DNA of 64,000 bases, taken from positions 364,646-428,645 of the forward strand of contig NZ_BMRO01000006.1 of NCBI RefSeq assembly GCF_014648675.1, given 5' to 3'. The notes under the pieces were generated by a model. That model worked only from the letters and a program-made list of their open reading frames with translations, ran no database searches and had not been told where the DNA came from. A program made the position numbers and the translations under genes. Within the stretch, counting starts at the first letter, position 1. The number at the start of each line of letters is the position of its first letter. This stretch comes from Actinomadura livida (GTDB lineage: Bacteria; Actinomycetota; Actinomycetes; Streptosporangiales; Streptosporangiaceae). This document shows positions 8,935 to 17,716 of the stretch, piece after piece.

Positions 8935-9058
8935 ACGGACTCCCCGTCGCCTGTCCGAGCGGAGGCGGCTGGCCGTTCCGGTCGGCCGCGGGCAGCAGGC
9001 AGGCGACCGGAGCACCGTGGCCAAAGGCGGCGTGGGTACCAGTGCGGAGGAGGTCGAG

Positions 9059-11131
9059 GTGCGGATCGCTGTAATCGGCGGGGGTCCCGGTGGGCTGTAC
9101 TTCAGCGCACTGGCCCGCCGGCATGGCATCGCGCGCGAGATCACCGTCTGGGAGCGGAACGCTCCCAGCGAGACCTTCGGGTTCGGAGTGGTGCTGTCCG
9201 ACCAGGCACTGGACGCGATCGAGCTGGCCGATCCGGCCCTCCTGCCCGCGATGCGTCCGATGCTCGCCCGCTGGGACGACATCGACGTGCACTACCGAGG
9301 CACCGCGTTCACGGCGGGCGGGAACGGATTCGCCGCGATGAGCCGTACCGGGCTGCTCACCGTCCTGCAGCGGCGCTGCGCCGAACTCGGCGTACCGGTG
9401 CGCTACGGCAGCGAGATCACCGATGTCGACGCCCTCGCCGCCGGCCACGACGTCGTCGTCGCCGCCGACGGGGTGAACTCGCCGAGCCGGGCGCGATACG
9501 CCGAAACCTTCCGTCCGACGGTGCAGACGGGGAGATGCCGGTACATCTGGCTGGGCACCGACCTGGCGCTCGACTCCTTCAAGTTCTACGTCGTGGACAC
9601 GCCGGGCGGGGCCGTGCAGGTGCACGCCTACCCTGACTCCGGTCAGAGCAGCACCCTGATAGTGGAGCTGTCCGAGGACGCCTGGCGCGCGGCCGGGTTC
9701 GCCGACGCCGCCGCCGCGCAGCTCCCGCCCGGGGAGAGCGACGAGCGGTCGATCGGCATCATCGCCGAGCTGTGCAAGGACATCCTGGACGGACACGAAC
9801 TGTCCGGGAACAACTCCCGCTGGCTGCGGTTCCCCACCGTGCGGTGCGAGACCTGGCGGCACCGCAACGTCGTGCTGCTCGGCGACGCGGCGCACACGGC
9901 GCATTTCTCCATCGGCTCCGGCACCAAGCTCGCGATGGACGACGCGTCGGCACTGGCCGGCAGCCTGCGGGAGCAGCCGGACGCGGAGGCCGCCCTGGCC
10001 GCGTACGAGGCCGCACGCCGCCCGGCGGTCGGCTCCCTCCAGCGCGCGGCGCGGGCCAGCCGGGAGTGGTTCGAGGGCATCGACCGCTACACCCATCAGC
10101 ACCCGCAGCAGTTCGCGGTGAACCTCCTGACCCGCAGCCGCCGCGTGTCGTACGCGGGGATGCGCCGGCGCGACCCCGGGTTCGTCGCGCGGGCGGAGCG
10201 GTGGTTCGCCCGCGCGGCCGGCGGGCGGCCGGGCCCGCCGATGCTCCAGCCGTGCACGCTCGGCGGCCTGGAGCTGGCCAACCGCGTCGTGGTCGCCCCC
10301 GGCGAGGCGCGCCCCGTCCGGGACGGTGTGCCGGGAGACCTCCATCTCGTGCACCTGGGCGGCGCTGCGCTGCGCGGCGCCGGGCTGATGCTGGCCGGTC
10401 CGGTGGCCGTGTCCGCCGAGGGCGCGGCCGCCACCGGCGGGGCCGGGCTGTACACCGGTGAGCAGGCGGCCGAGTGGCGGCGGATCGCACGCTTCGTCCA
10501 CGCGAACTCGCGGGCGAAGATCGGTGTGCAGCTCGGCTACTACGGCCCGGACGGCGCCGCCGTGCCCCTGGCCGACCTGCAGCGCGCGTTCGCCGCCGCG
10601 GCCCGGCGGGCCGCCGCCGTGTTCGACCTGCTGGAACTGGACTGGGCCGACGACCGCCGGCTCTCCCCGCTGCCGTCCCCGCCCGCCGGCGAACCGGGCG
10701 GGAACGGCGGCGCGCCGCGCGACCGGCTCCGCTACCCGCTCGGGGTGCTCGACGCGATACGCGCCGAATGGCCCGCCGAGCGGCCGGTCAGCGTGCGCAT
10801 CTCGCCGGCGGGGCGGTACCCGGGCGGGGACGGCGCCGACGCGCTGGCCGAGACCGCCAACGAGCTCGCGGCGCGCGGCGCGACGGCGGTGCACGTCACC
10901 TCCGGCACGCGGGCCGGCGGGGACGTGTACGCCGACCGGATCCGGAACCAGGCCGGGCGCCGGAGCGGCTTCGCCGTGATCGCGGAGGGCTCGATCTCCG
11001 CGGCCGATGTCGACACGATCGTCCTGGCGGGGCACGCGGACCTGTGCGTGGTCGACCGGCAGGCGGAGGATTCACTCAGGCCCGCGCCGTGCGGGACACC
11101 GGACCAGTCCCTGTTGAAGGAACCGTCGTAG
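9059..11131 (+). CDS. 2-Aminobenzoyl-CoA monooxygenase-like flavoprotein fused to an old-yellow-enzyme-like domain
   Basis: A 690-residue two-domain protein. The N-terminal part (to about 370) is a class A flavin monooxygenase: IGGGPGG dinucleotide motif at the very start, the DG motif VVAADGVNSPSR, and the FAD-ribityl motif LLGDAAHTAHFS. The C-terminal part (about 400-680) aligns with NADH:flavin oxidoreductases (LANRVVVAP, LHLVHLGG, HANSRAKIGVQLG, PVSVRIS). This fusion is known for 2-aminobenzoyl-CoA monooxygenase/reductase and salicylyl-CoA 5-hydroxylase relatives. The reductase half has lost the usual HAGRKG and AHGYLL active-site stretches, so I infer it hydroxylates anthraniloyl-CoA (or -ACP) without ring reduction. 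GTG at 9059 has GGAGGAGG five bases upstream; the frame opens at 9017. Confidence 0.8.
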   Translation: MRIAVIGGGPGGLYFSALARRHGIAREITVWERNAPSETFGFGVVLSDQALDAIELADPALLPAMRPMLARWDDIDVHYRGTAFTAGGNGFAAMSRTGLLTVLQRRCAELGVPVRYGSEITDVDALAAGHDVVVAADGVNSPSRARYAETFRPTVQTGRCRYIWLGTDLALDSFKFYVVDTPGGAVQVHAYPDSGQSSTLIVELSEDAWRAAGFADAAAAQLPPGESDERSIGIIAELCKDILDGHELSGNNSRWLRFPTVRCETWRHRNVVLLGDAAHTAHFSIGSGTKLAMDDASALAGSLREQPDAEAALAAYEAARRPAVGSLQRAARASREWFEGIDRYTHQHPQQFAVNLLTRSRRVSYAGMRRRDPGFVARAERWFARAAGGRPGPPMLQPCTLGGLELANRVVVAPGEARPVRDGVPGDLHLVHLGGAALRGAGLMLAGPVAVSAEGAAATGGAGLYTGEQAAEWRRIARFVHANSRAKIGVQLGYYGPDGAAVPLADLQRAFAAAARRAAAVFDLLELDWADDRRLSPLPSPPAGEPGGNGGAPRDRLRYPLGVLDAIRAEWPAERPVSVRISPAGRYPGGDGADALAETANELAARGATAVHVTSGTRAGGDVYADRIRNQAGRRSGFAVIAEGSISAADVDTIVLAGHADLCVVDRQAEDSLRPAPCGTPDQSLLKEPS

Positions 11132-11143
11132 CGAGGAAATGCC

Positions 11144-12679
11144 GTGCCACCCATCGCAGATCTCGGCGTCCTGCCGGAAAGCTCCGCAGAGCACCATGGC
11201 GCGACCACCCTGTGCGCGGACTCGCCGTGGGTCTCGGCCTGCCGCACCCCCGAGACGGTGGCCGACTTCGCGGCCGTGGTCGCGGACTACGCCGACCGGC
11301 TGTGGTGCGCGGGAGTGCGGCCGGACGAGGTGGTCGCCCTGGTCAAGTCGAACCACTTCGACATCCAGGCGATCCAGTGCGCCGCCGTCCGCATCGGCGC
11401 GCTGCCCGCGCTGTTGTCGGCGAAGATGGAACCGGCCCATCTGCTGGACTCCCTCAAGGACCTGAAGCGGCCCTGCCTCCTGGTCGACGCGGAGGGCGCC
11501 GAGGTCCTCCGTCCCTGGCGGGACCGGCTCGGTGCGGTCGTCTCCCGCGTCCTCACGCTCACCCCCGGAACGGCACTGCCGGGGGCGGTCGAGCTCGGCG
11601 AGTCGGCGCCGCACCAGGTGACCGTCCGCGACGGCACGGCGCCGACCCTCATCACGCATTCGTCCGGGACCACCGGAAAGCCCAAGATGCTGGTGCACAC
11701 GGTGGACTCCCTGTACGCCCACGTGGCCCCCCAGATGAACGTGGTGCGGTCGCTGAAATACGCCGGGATCAGCGCGAAGTGCCTGTCCTTCGTGCATGTG
11801 CGGATGTCGACCGGGCTCCTCACGGCGCTGAACGCGGGACTGCCGTTCCTCGGCATCTGCTCCTCGGAGCCGTCCTCGGTCCGCGAGGCGCTCCTGCGGT
11901 ACCGGCCGGAGACGCTGGAAGCCCAGCCCAACATGTTCCTGCGCTGGGAAGGGCTGGCACGCGAGGCGCCGAATCCGTTCAGCACGGTCGAGCGCTACGT
12001 CAGCAGCTTCGACGCGATCCACCCGCGGACGCTGCGGACGCTGCTGGAGGCGTCCGACCATCCGAATCCGACCTTCGTCCAGGCGTACGGGCAGACCGAG
12101 ACCGGCCCGGTCACGCTGCTGACGACCACGCGTTCCGACGTCCGGGAGCTGGGGCTGCGGGACTCGCGGGTCGTGGGCGCGGCACTCCCCGGGATGGAGC
12201 TCCGCATCGTGGACGACACCGGGGCGGAGCTTCCGGCCGGCACACAGGGGCACATCGAGGTCCGCACCCCCGCCCGCGCCGAGTCGATGCTCGGGCGGGC
12301 ACCGCTGCCCGGCCGCGACACGTGGTGGCCCATGGGCGACATCGGCCTGCTCCGCCCGGACGGGCGGCTGGAACTGCACGACCGGCGGCTGGACCGGGTC
12401 CCCGGCGTGCCCAGCACCCTCCGCGCCGAGGACGTCCTGCTCGACGAGCTGCCGGAGCTGGCCGAGGTCGTGATCGTCGCCGTGGACGGGACGCCCACCG
12501 CGGTGGTGGCCACGGCCGACGGCAAGCCGCTGGACGAGGACCGGTGGCGGCGCGCCCGCCGCGCGGCGGAACTGCCGGACGGCACCCGGGTCGACCACCG
12601 GCCATGGGAGGAGCTCCCGCTCACCGGCACGATGAAGGTCCGGCGGCACCGGCTCCCGTCGCACGGGGCCGCCGGATGA
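11144..12679 (+). CDS. AMP-dependent acyl-CoA/acyl-ACP ligase
   Basis: A 511-residue ANL-superfamily adenylating enzyme that activates a carboxylate as acyl-AMP and transfers it to CoA or an ACP. The phosphate-binding loop is HSSGTTGKPKM, the A5 motif is YGQTETGPV, the hinge Asp is in GDIGLLRPDGR, and the late catalytic lysine is in PLTGTMKVRR. It starts at a GTG preceded by GAGGAA, 12 bases after the monooxygenase stop, and its own stop overlaps the start of the MFS gene. Substrate unknown; it is more divergent from benzoate ligases than the other two ligases of this cluster. Confidence 0.85.
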   Translation: MPPIADLGVLPESSAEHHGATTLCADSPWVSACRTPETVADFAAVVADYADRLWCAGVRPDEVVALVKSNHFDIQAIQCAAVRIGALPALLSAKMEPAHLLDSLKDLKRPCLLVDAEGAEVLRPWRDRLGAVVSRVLTLTPGTALPGAVELGESAPHQVTVRDGTAPTLITHSSGTTGKPKMLVHTVDSLYAHVAPQMNVVRSLKYAGISAKCLSFVHVRMSTGLLTALNAGLPFLGICSSEPSSVREALLRYRPETLEAQPNMFLRWEGLAREAPNPFSTVERYVSSFDAIHPRTLRTLLEASDHPNPTFVQAYGQTETGPVTLLTTTRSDVRELGLRDSRVVGAALPGMELRIVDDTGAELPAGTQGHIEVRTPARAESMLGRAPLPGRDTWWPMGDIGLLRPDGRLELHDRRLDRVPGVPSTLRAEDVLLDELPELAEVVIVAVDGTPTAVVATADGKPLDEDRWRRARRAAELPDGTRVDHRPWEELPLTGTMKVRRHRLPSHGAAG

Positions 12680-14148
12680 GCGGCCCGGTGGCGTCGGGCG
12701 TCCCGGTGTCGGGCCGGTTCCCGCCGCCGGAGAGAAGGGCGGTGACGCTCGTCCTCGCCGCCGCCTTCATGCTGCTCGCCGACACCTCGATCGTGAACGT
12801 CGCCATCCCGAGCATCCAGCGGGACATCGGGGCGAGCGTGCCGGACGTGCAGCTGATGGTCGCGGGCTATGTGGTCGCCTACGCGGTGATGCTCATCACC
12901 GGGGGGCGGCTGGGCGACCTGTACGGCAGGCGGCGCATGTTCATGATCGGCGCCGTGTCCTTCACGCTGGCCAGCCTCGCGTGCGGCGTGGCGCAGGGGC
13001 CGGGCGAGCTGATCGCCGGCCGGGTGTGGCAGGGCCTCTCCGCGGCCGTGCTGTATCCGCAGATCATCGCGACCCTGCGCATCGCGATAGCCGAGGAGCG
13101 GCGCGGGCGCGCGTTCGCGCTGCTGGGCGCGGTGGTGAGCGCCGCGACGATCGCCGGCCCGATCATCGCCGGGCTGCTCATCGCCGCGGACATCGCCGGG
13201 ACGCAGTGGCGCCTGATCTTCCTGATCAATCTCCCGGTCGGCTTCGTGCTGATCGCGCTGGCGCCCCGGATGGTGCCGGCGCACAAGGGGATGCGCCTCC
13301 GGCTGGACTACGCGGGCTCGCTCACCGTCGTCCTGCTGCTGGTCGCCCTCCTGGTGCCGCTCACGATCGGCCGCGACCGGGGCTGGCCGCTGTGGGGGTG
13401 GCTGCTCCTGCTGTGCGCCCCCGTGCTGCTGGGCGTCTTCCTCCGGCTGGAGTCGGCGCTCGAACGGCAGGGGAAGGCACCGCTGCTGCGACCGGGCCTG
13501 TGGACCGATCCGGCCTTCCGAGTGGGCGTGGCCATGTACCTGGTGTTCTTCTCCGCGGTCGTGCCGTTCTTCCTCTACTACTCCATCACCCTCCAGTACG
13601 GGCTCGGGTACGGCGCGTTCGCGACGGCCGCGGCGATGGCGCCGTACGCGCTGGGAAGCACGGTCACCTCCCTGTGCTCGGCGCGGATCGTGGCGCGCTT
13701 CACCGCGCTGCGCACCCTGCTCGCCGGCTGCGTCATCTGCGCCGCCGGGAGCGCTTTCATGATCATCACGATGGGCCTGAGCGGCTCGGGCCGGCGCCTC
13801 GGGGCGGCCATGACCCCGGCGATGCTGTTCACCGGCCTCGGGCTGGGGCTGGTGATCGGCCCCCTGCTGAACTTCGTGCTGGCCCGGGTCCGGCACGACG
13901 ACACCGGAGCGGCGTCGGGGGTGCTCTCCACCGCGCAGCAGATCGGCTCCTCGCTGGGCGTGGCCGTGATCGGGCTGGCCTTCTTCCGCGGCTTCCGCGG
14001 AGAGCTGGCGGAGCTGGGATATCCGGCACTGCGGACGGACATGATGCTCGGCACGGCCGTGGCGATGACGGCCTTCGCGCTGGCGTCGGCGCTCGTCCTC
14101 CTCCTCGCACACGGTGGCCGCACCGGCGGCCACGGGTCGGCCTCATGA
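12676..14148 (+). CDS. MFS drug-exporter (DHA2/EmrB-QacA type)
   Basis: A 490-residue membrane protein with about 14 hydrophobic segments. Motif A is GGRLGDLYGRRRMF after TM2, DTSIVNVAIPSIQ in TM1 is the DHA2 signature, and motif C-like sequence AATIAGPIIAG is in TM5. Such transporters expel hydrophobic small molecules with proton antiport. ATGA overlaps on both sides place it firmly inside the biosynthetic operon, so it probably exports the product and gives self-resistance. Confidence 0.9.
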   Translation: MSGPVASGVPVSGRFPPPERRAVTLVLAAAFMLLADTSIVNVAIPSIQRDIGASVPDVQLMVAGYVVAYAVMLITGGRLGDLYGRRRMFMIGAVSFTLASLACGVAQGPGELIAGRVWQGLSAAVLYPQIIATLRIAIAEERRGRAFALLGAVVSAATIAGPIIAGLLIAADIAGTQWRLIFLINLPVGFVLIALAPRMVPAHKGMRLRLDYAGSLTVVLLLVALLVPLTIGRDRGWPLWGWLLLLCAPVLLGVFLRLESALERQGKAPLLRPGLWTDPAFRVGVAMYLVFFSAVVPFFLYYSITLQYGLGYGAFATAAAMAPYALGSTVTSLCSARIVARFTALRTLLAGCVICAAGSAFMIITMGLSGSGRRLGAAMTPAMLFTGLGLGLVIGPLLNFVLARVRHDDTGAASGVLSTAQQIGSSLGVAVIGLAFFRGFRGELAELGYPALRTDMMLGTAVAMTAFALASALVLLLAHGGRTGGHGSAS

Positions 14149-14624
14149 CGGGAAAGGCGGGAACGCCCGTGGACGGATCCTCGCGGTCAGGCGCCCTGAC
14201 GGCGCGGCAGAAGATGCTCGACGAGATCGCGGCGCGCACCGTCCCGATCCCGGCCTTCGTGCGGCGCCTGTCCCTTCAGGTCGTCGCGATGGAATGGCGG
14301 GAAGGGTTCGTCAGGGTCAATTTCGCCATTCCCGAAGATCTCTGCGTGGAACCTGGCGTGGTCTTCGGCGGCCACGTCTCCAGCATCCATGACCAGGCCG
14401 CCGGTTTCGTCATGTACACCCTGCTGCAGGACGACATGATGTTCGCCACGACCCGGCTGGACGTGCGTTATCAGGCGCCGACGCGTCCGGGAGACGTGTG
14501 CGCGGAAGCCGAACTCGACTCGATGAGCGAGCGCTCCGCCGATGTGCGGGTCTCGCTGCTGCAGGGCGGGAGCGTGACCAGCGAGTCGTTCGTCAGCGAA
14601 GCCATCATCAGAGCTCAGCGATGA
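14145..14624 (+). CDS. PaaI-type hotdog-fold thioesterase
   Basis: A 159-residue single hotdog domain. VVFGGHVSSIHDQAAGF corresponds to the GGxxxxxxDxxxG active-site helix of PaaI-like acyl-CoA thioesterases, with the Asp of HDQAAG as likely catalytic residue; TTRLDVRYQAPTRPGDV is the central strand pair. It could hydrolyse an acyl-CoA/ACP, edit a misloaded carrier or, less likely, act as the missing dehydratase of the reducing cycle. It overlaps the MFS gene by ATGA, and its own stop overlaps an ATG in frame with the downstream ACP gene. Confidence 0.8.
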   Translation: MTGKAGTPVDGSSRSGALTARQKMLDEIAARTVPIPAFVRRLSLQVVAMEWREGFVRVNFAIPEDLCVEPGVVFGGHVSSIHDQAAGFVMYTLLQDDMMFATTRLDVRYQAPTRPGDVCAEAELDSMSERSADVRVSLLQGGSVTSESFVSEAIIRAQR

Positions 14625-14698
14625 CCCGGATGCCCCCGGTGCTCGATCCGCCGGACCGTCACCTGCGCGCCGGCGCCGTCGCGGCGAAGGAGAAGAAG

Positions 14699-14944
14699 AT
14701 GTCGATGATAACCGACCGGGATGTGCGGGAAATGGTGGCGAACGTCCTGGAGGTCAATGTCACCGAAGTCGAGAGCGAAACGTCGTTCCATGTGGAACTG
14801 GAAATGGACTCGCTGCAGAAGGCGGAGTTCATCGTGGCACTGGAGCGCGCCTGCGACGCGGAGTTCGCCCCGGCGGACGCGGCGGAGATCGACAGCGTCC
14901 GCGACGTGATGCGGCTGCTCGACGAGCGGCACCGGGTGCCATGA
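14699..14944 (+). CDS. Acyl carrier protein (loading-ACP candidate)
   Basis: An 81-residue carrier protein with the phosphopantetheine serine in EMDSLQKAEF, an acidic helix I and a short C-terminal helix. I chose the ATG at 14699 because AGGAG lies six bases upstream. An alternative in-frame ATG at 14621 overlaps the thioesterase stop and would add 26 residues. The stop overlaps the ATG of a benzoate-ligase-like enzyme, the classical pairing of a loading ligase with its dedicated ACP, so I infer that this carrier accepts the aromatic starter. Confidence 0.85.
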   Translation: MSMITDRDVREMVANVLEVNVTEVESETSFHVELEMDSLQKAEFIVALERACDAEFAPADAAEIDSVRDVMRLLDERHRVP

Positions 14945-16506
14945 AGTCCACCAGGATCACGAACCCGGTCGAGTCGCTGCTGCTCGGCCACGCCGGCGAC
15001 CGGGTCTGCGGCGTGGACCGCCGGGCGGGCGAGGTCACCTACGCGGACATGCGGGAGGCGGTGACGGCGTACGCCGGGCGCCTGCGCGCCGCCGGGGTGC
15101 GGCCCGGCTGCCGCTCGGTCGTCGTCTCCGACGACTGCGTCGCGGCGGTCACCGCCGTGCTCGCCCTGTGGTGGCACGGGTGCGTGCCCATCCTGGTCCA
15201 CCCGATGCTCCGGCCCGCGGAGATCGGCTTCATCGTGCGCGACAGCGAGGCGGAGTTCGCCGAGCTGAACGTCTCCCCCGGGCACCGGGCGGCGCTGCGG
15301 GCCGAGCTGGACGCCATCGACGCCGAGCGGCGGGCGGCGCGCCGCATCGGGCTGCGCACCGAGCTCGGCCCCGCGCAGGCGGGCCCGGCCGCGGTCCCCC
15401 CGGCCCGCTTCGGCGAGACCGACGAGCTGCTGGTCCAGTACACCTCCGGCAGCACCGGCAGGCCCCGGGGCGTGCGGCACTGCCTGCGCGCGTTCCACGC
15501 GGTCCTGCGCGGCGTCGGCAGCGTGCTGGCGCTCACGCCGGACGACATCGTGCTGTCCACGGCGAAACTGTCCTTCGGGTACGGGTTCGGCAACTCGCTG
15601 CTGTTCCCCTACGCGGCGGGGGCGAGCTCGGTCCTGCTCGACGGGCCGGTGGATCCCTACACCGTGGCGGCCGCGCTGGAGGAGCACCGGCCGACCGTGC
15701 TGTTCTCCGTGCCCCGGCTCTACGCCGGTCTGCTCGGCCTCGTGGAGCAGGGCAAGGCGATCGGGACCGGCTCGCTGAGGCTGGCCGTCGCCACCGGGGA
15801 GCGCCTGCCGGAAGACCTGGCCGCCCGCATCACCGAGACCTTCGACGTCCCCCTGCTCAACGGGTTCGGCGCGACCGAGGTCCTGCACACGGTCGTGGCG
15901 GCCGCCGTGGGCCCGGGGAAGGCCGGCGACCCCGGATCGATCGGGCTCCCGGTCCCCGGGGTGACCGCGACCGTCCGCGACGACGCCGGACGGCCGGTCG
16001 GCGACGAGGTCCCCGGACGGCTGCACATCTCCGCGGAGTCGGCCGCGCTCGGCTACCTCAACCGGCCCGAGGACAACGACCGCACCTTCGCCGACGGCGG
16101 CGTCTACACCGGGGACATCGCGTTCCGCGCGGCCGGCGGCGGCTTCCACCACGTCGGCCGGTCCGACGACATGCTCCTGCTCGGCGGCTACAAGATCGCG
16201 CCGGCCGAGATCGAACTGGTGGTCCGCGAGCTCCCCGCGGTCGCCGACTGCGCCGTCGCCGGAAGTACCGACTCCACCGGCCTCGAGCAGGCCACGGTGT
16301 ACGTCGTGCCGCGCGACCCGGCCCGACCGGACGAGGTCCGCAGGGCGGTGCGGGCGGCGCTGCGGGCGGGCCTGGCGCCGTACAAGAGGCCGTCCCGGGT
16401 CGAGGTCATCGGCGAGCTCCCCGTCACCGTCAACGGGAAGCTGGCCCGCTTCCGCCTCCGCGGCGCGGCGGGCGCCCCCGCCGGCGATCCGCGGGCCGGG
16501 ACATGA
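14941..16506 (+). CDS. Benzoate-ligase-like AMP ligase, probable starter-loading enzyme
   Basis: A 521-residue ANL enzyme. YTSGSTGRPRGV is the P-loop, and KLSFGYGFGNSLLFPYAAGA closely matches the aryl-binding segment of benzoate-CoA ligases. GFGATEVLH is the A5 motif, YTGDIAF the hinge region and PVTVNGKLARF carries the C-terminal lysine. The aromatic-type pocket and the direct overlap with the ACP gene at 14699 suggest loading of (hydroxy)anthranilate or another aryl acid on that ACP. A CoA ligase role remains possible. Its stop overlaps the start of a 25-codon frame that ends on the GTG of the first ketosynthase. Confidence 0.85.
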   Translation: MKSTRITNPVESLLLGHAGDRVCGVDRRAGEVTYADMREAVTAYAGRLRAAGVRPGCRSVVVSDDCVAAVTAVLALWWHGCVPILVHPMLRPAEIGFIVRDSEAEFAELNVSPGHRAALRAELDAIDAERRAARRIGLRTELGPAQAGPAAVPPARFGETDELLVQYTSGSTGRPRGVRHCLRAFHAVLRGVGSVLALTPDDIVLSTAKLSFGYGFGNSLLFPYAAGASSVLLDGPVDPYTVAAALEEHRPTVLFSVPRLYAGLLGLVEQGKAIGTGSLRLAVATGERLPEDLAARITETFDVPLLNGFGATEVLHTVVAAAVGPGKAGDPGSIGLPVPGVTATVRDDAGRPVGDEVPGRLHISAESAALGYLNRPEDNDRTFADGGVYTGDIAFRAAGGGFHHVGRSDDMLLLGGYKIAPAEIELVVRELPAVADCAVAGSTDSTGLEQATVYVVPRDPARPDEVRRAVRAALRAGLAPYKRPSRVEVIGELPVTVNGKLARFRLRGAAGAPAGDPRAGT

Positions 16507-16580
16507 GCGGCACCCCCGCGCACCGTCCGCCGGCGCCCCCGGCGGAGCCGGGCACCGGCCCGCGGGAGGTGCGCCGGTGA
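16503..16580 (+). CDS. Possible 25-residue coupling peptide
   Basis: The 25-codon frame begins with an ATG that overlaps the ligase stop (ATGA) and ends with a TGA that overlaps the GTG start of the ketosynthase (GTGA). The peptide is Pro/Arg-rich with no recognisable motif. The exact fit at both ends suggests a translational-coupling bridge rather than a functional protein, but in 75% G+C DNA a short frame can persist by chance. The ketosynthase also has its own good ribosome site (GGGAGG). Confidence 0.3.
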   Translation: MSGTPAHRPPAPPAEPGTGPREVRR

Positions 16581-17716
16581 GCTGGGATCTCGTCGGGATG
16601 AGCGCGATATGCGCGCTGGGGGACACCGTTCCCGCGATCCATGCGGCGTTGTGCTCGGGGCGGTCCGGCCTGGCGCCGCTCTCGGCGTTCGACTCGTCCA
16701 GGTACCGCGCGGGAGCCGCGTACGAGGTGCCGGACCGGGCGCGTCCCGGCGTGGACGAGCCGCTCCGGGCGACCCGCTGGCTGGTCCGCGTCGTCCGGGA
16801 GGCCCTGGCCGAGGCGGGACTGCCGGAACCGGAGCCCCGGACGCCGGTGCTGGTCGGGACCACGCACCGGGAGATGCGGACCGCCGAACTCTGGTGGCGG
16901 CGCGAAGCCCCCCTCTCCCCCGCCGATCTCCACTTCACCCCGGCCCTGCGCTCCGCCCTGGGCCTGCACAACGTCCACACGGTCACCAGCGCCTGCGCGG
17001 CCTCGCTGTACGGCCTCGGGATGGCCACCGACCTCATCGCGTCCGGCGAGGCCGACACGGTGGTGGTGGCGGGCACCGACTCGATCACCGAGAGTTCGTT
17101 CGGCGGCTTCGACCGCATCCAGCCGCGGCCCCCGGACACGATCCGCGCGTTCGACCGGTCCCGCCGCGGCATGATCATGGGCGAGGGCGCGGCGGCGGTG
17201 GTGCTGCGGCGCGCCGGCGCCGATCCCGGACGGGTGCGCGGCCGGGTCCGGGGCGTCGGCATGAACTGCGACGCCGCGCACGCGACGGCGCCGGATCCCG
17301 CGGGGATCGTCCGGGCGATCGAGGAGGCGCACGAACGCGCCTCGCTCGCTCCGGGCGACATCGACCTGGTGGTGGTGCACGGGAGCGGCACGTCGCAGAG
17401 CGACCTGGCCGAGGCGGTCGCGCTGGAACAGGTGTTCAAGGCCGCCGATCCCGGCCCGCTCGTCACCGCGGTCAAGGGCGGCACGGGGCACGTCTCCGGC
17501 GGGGCCGGGCTGCTGAACCTCGTCGTGGCCCTGGAGTCGATCCGCTCCCGGACCCTGCCTCCGATCAGCGGTCTCGCCGACCCGATCGAGGAGGCGGGGC
17601 ACCTGCGGCTCGTGTCCGGGCGACCGGCCACGGGGCCGTTCGGCACCGCGCAGGTCCACGCCGTCGGCATGGGCGGGATCAACGCGGTGGCGATCGTGGA
17701 AGGGGCCGCGCGATGA
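16577..17716 (+). CDS. Beta-ketoacyl synthase, catalytic (KS of pair 1)
   Basis: A 379-residue condensing enzyme. The complete Cys-His-His triad is visible: TSACAAS (Cys), VVHGSGTSQSD (His) and KGGTGHVSGGAG (His). The MGEGAAAVVL stretch is the usual KS core strand. It decarboxylates malonyl-ACP and extends the chain. The GTG start has GGGAGG seven bases upstream. Its stop overlaps the ATG of a shorter KS-like partner (ATGA), the genetic arrangement of a KS/chain-length-factor heterodimer. It is slightly shorter than typical FabF (about 410 residues). Confidence 0.9.
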   Translation: MSWDLVGMSAICALGDTVPAIHAALCSGRSGLAPLSAFDSSRYRAGAAYEVPDRARPGVDEPLRATRWLVRVVREALAEAGLPEPEPRTPVLVGTTHREMRTAELWWRREAPLSPADLHFTPALRSALGLHNVHTVTSACAASLYGLGMATDLIASGEADTVVVAGTDSITESSFGGFDRIQPRPPDTIRAFDRSRRGMIMGEGAAAVVLRRAGADPGRVRGRVRGVGMNCDAAHATAPDPAGIVRAIEEAHERASLAPGDIDLVVVHGSGTSQSDLAEAVALEQVFKAADPGPLVTAVKGGTGHVSGGAGLLNLVVALESIRSRTLPPISGLADPIEEAGHLRLVSGRPATGPFGTAQVHAVGMGGINAVAIVEGAAR

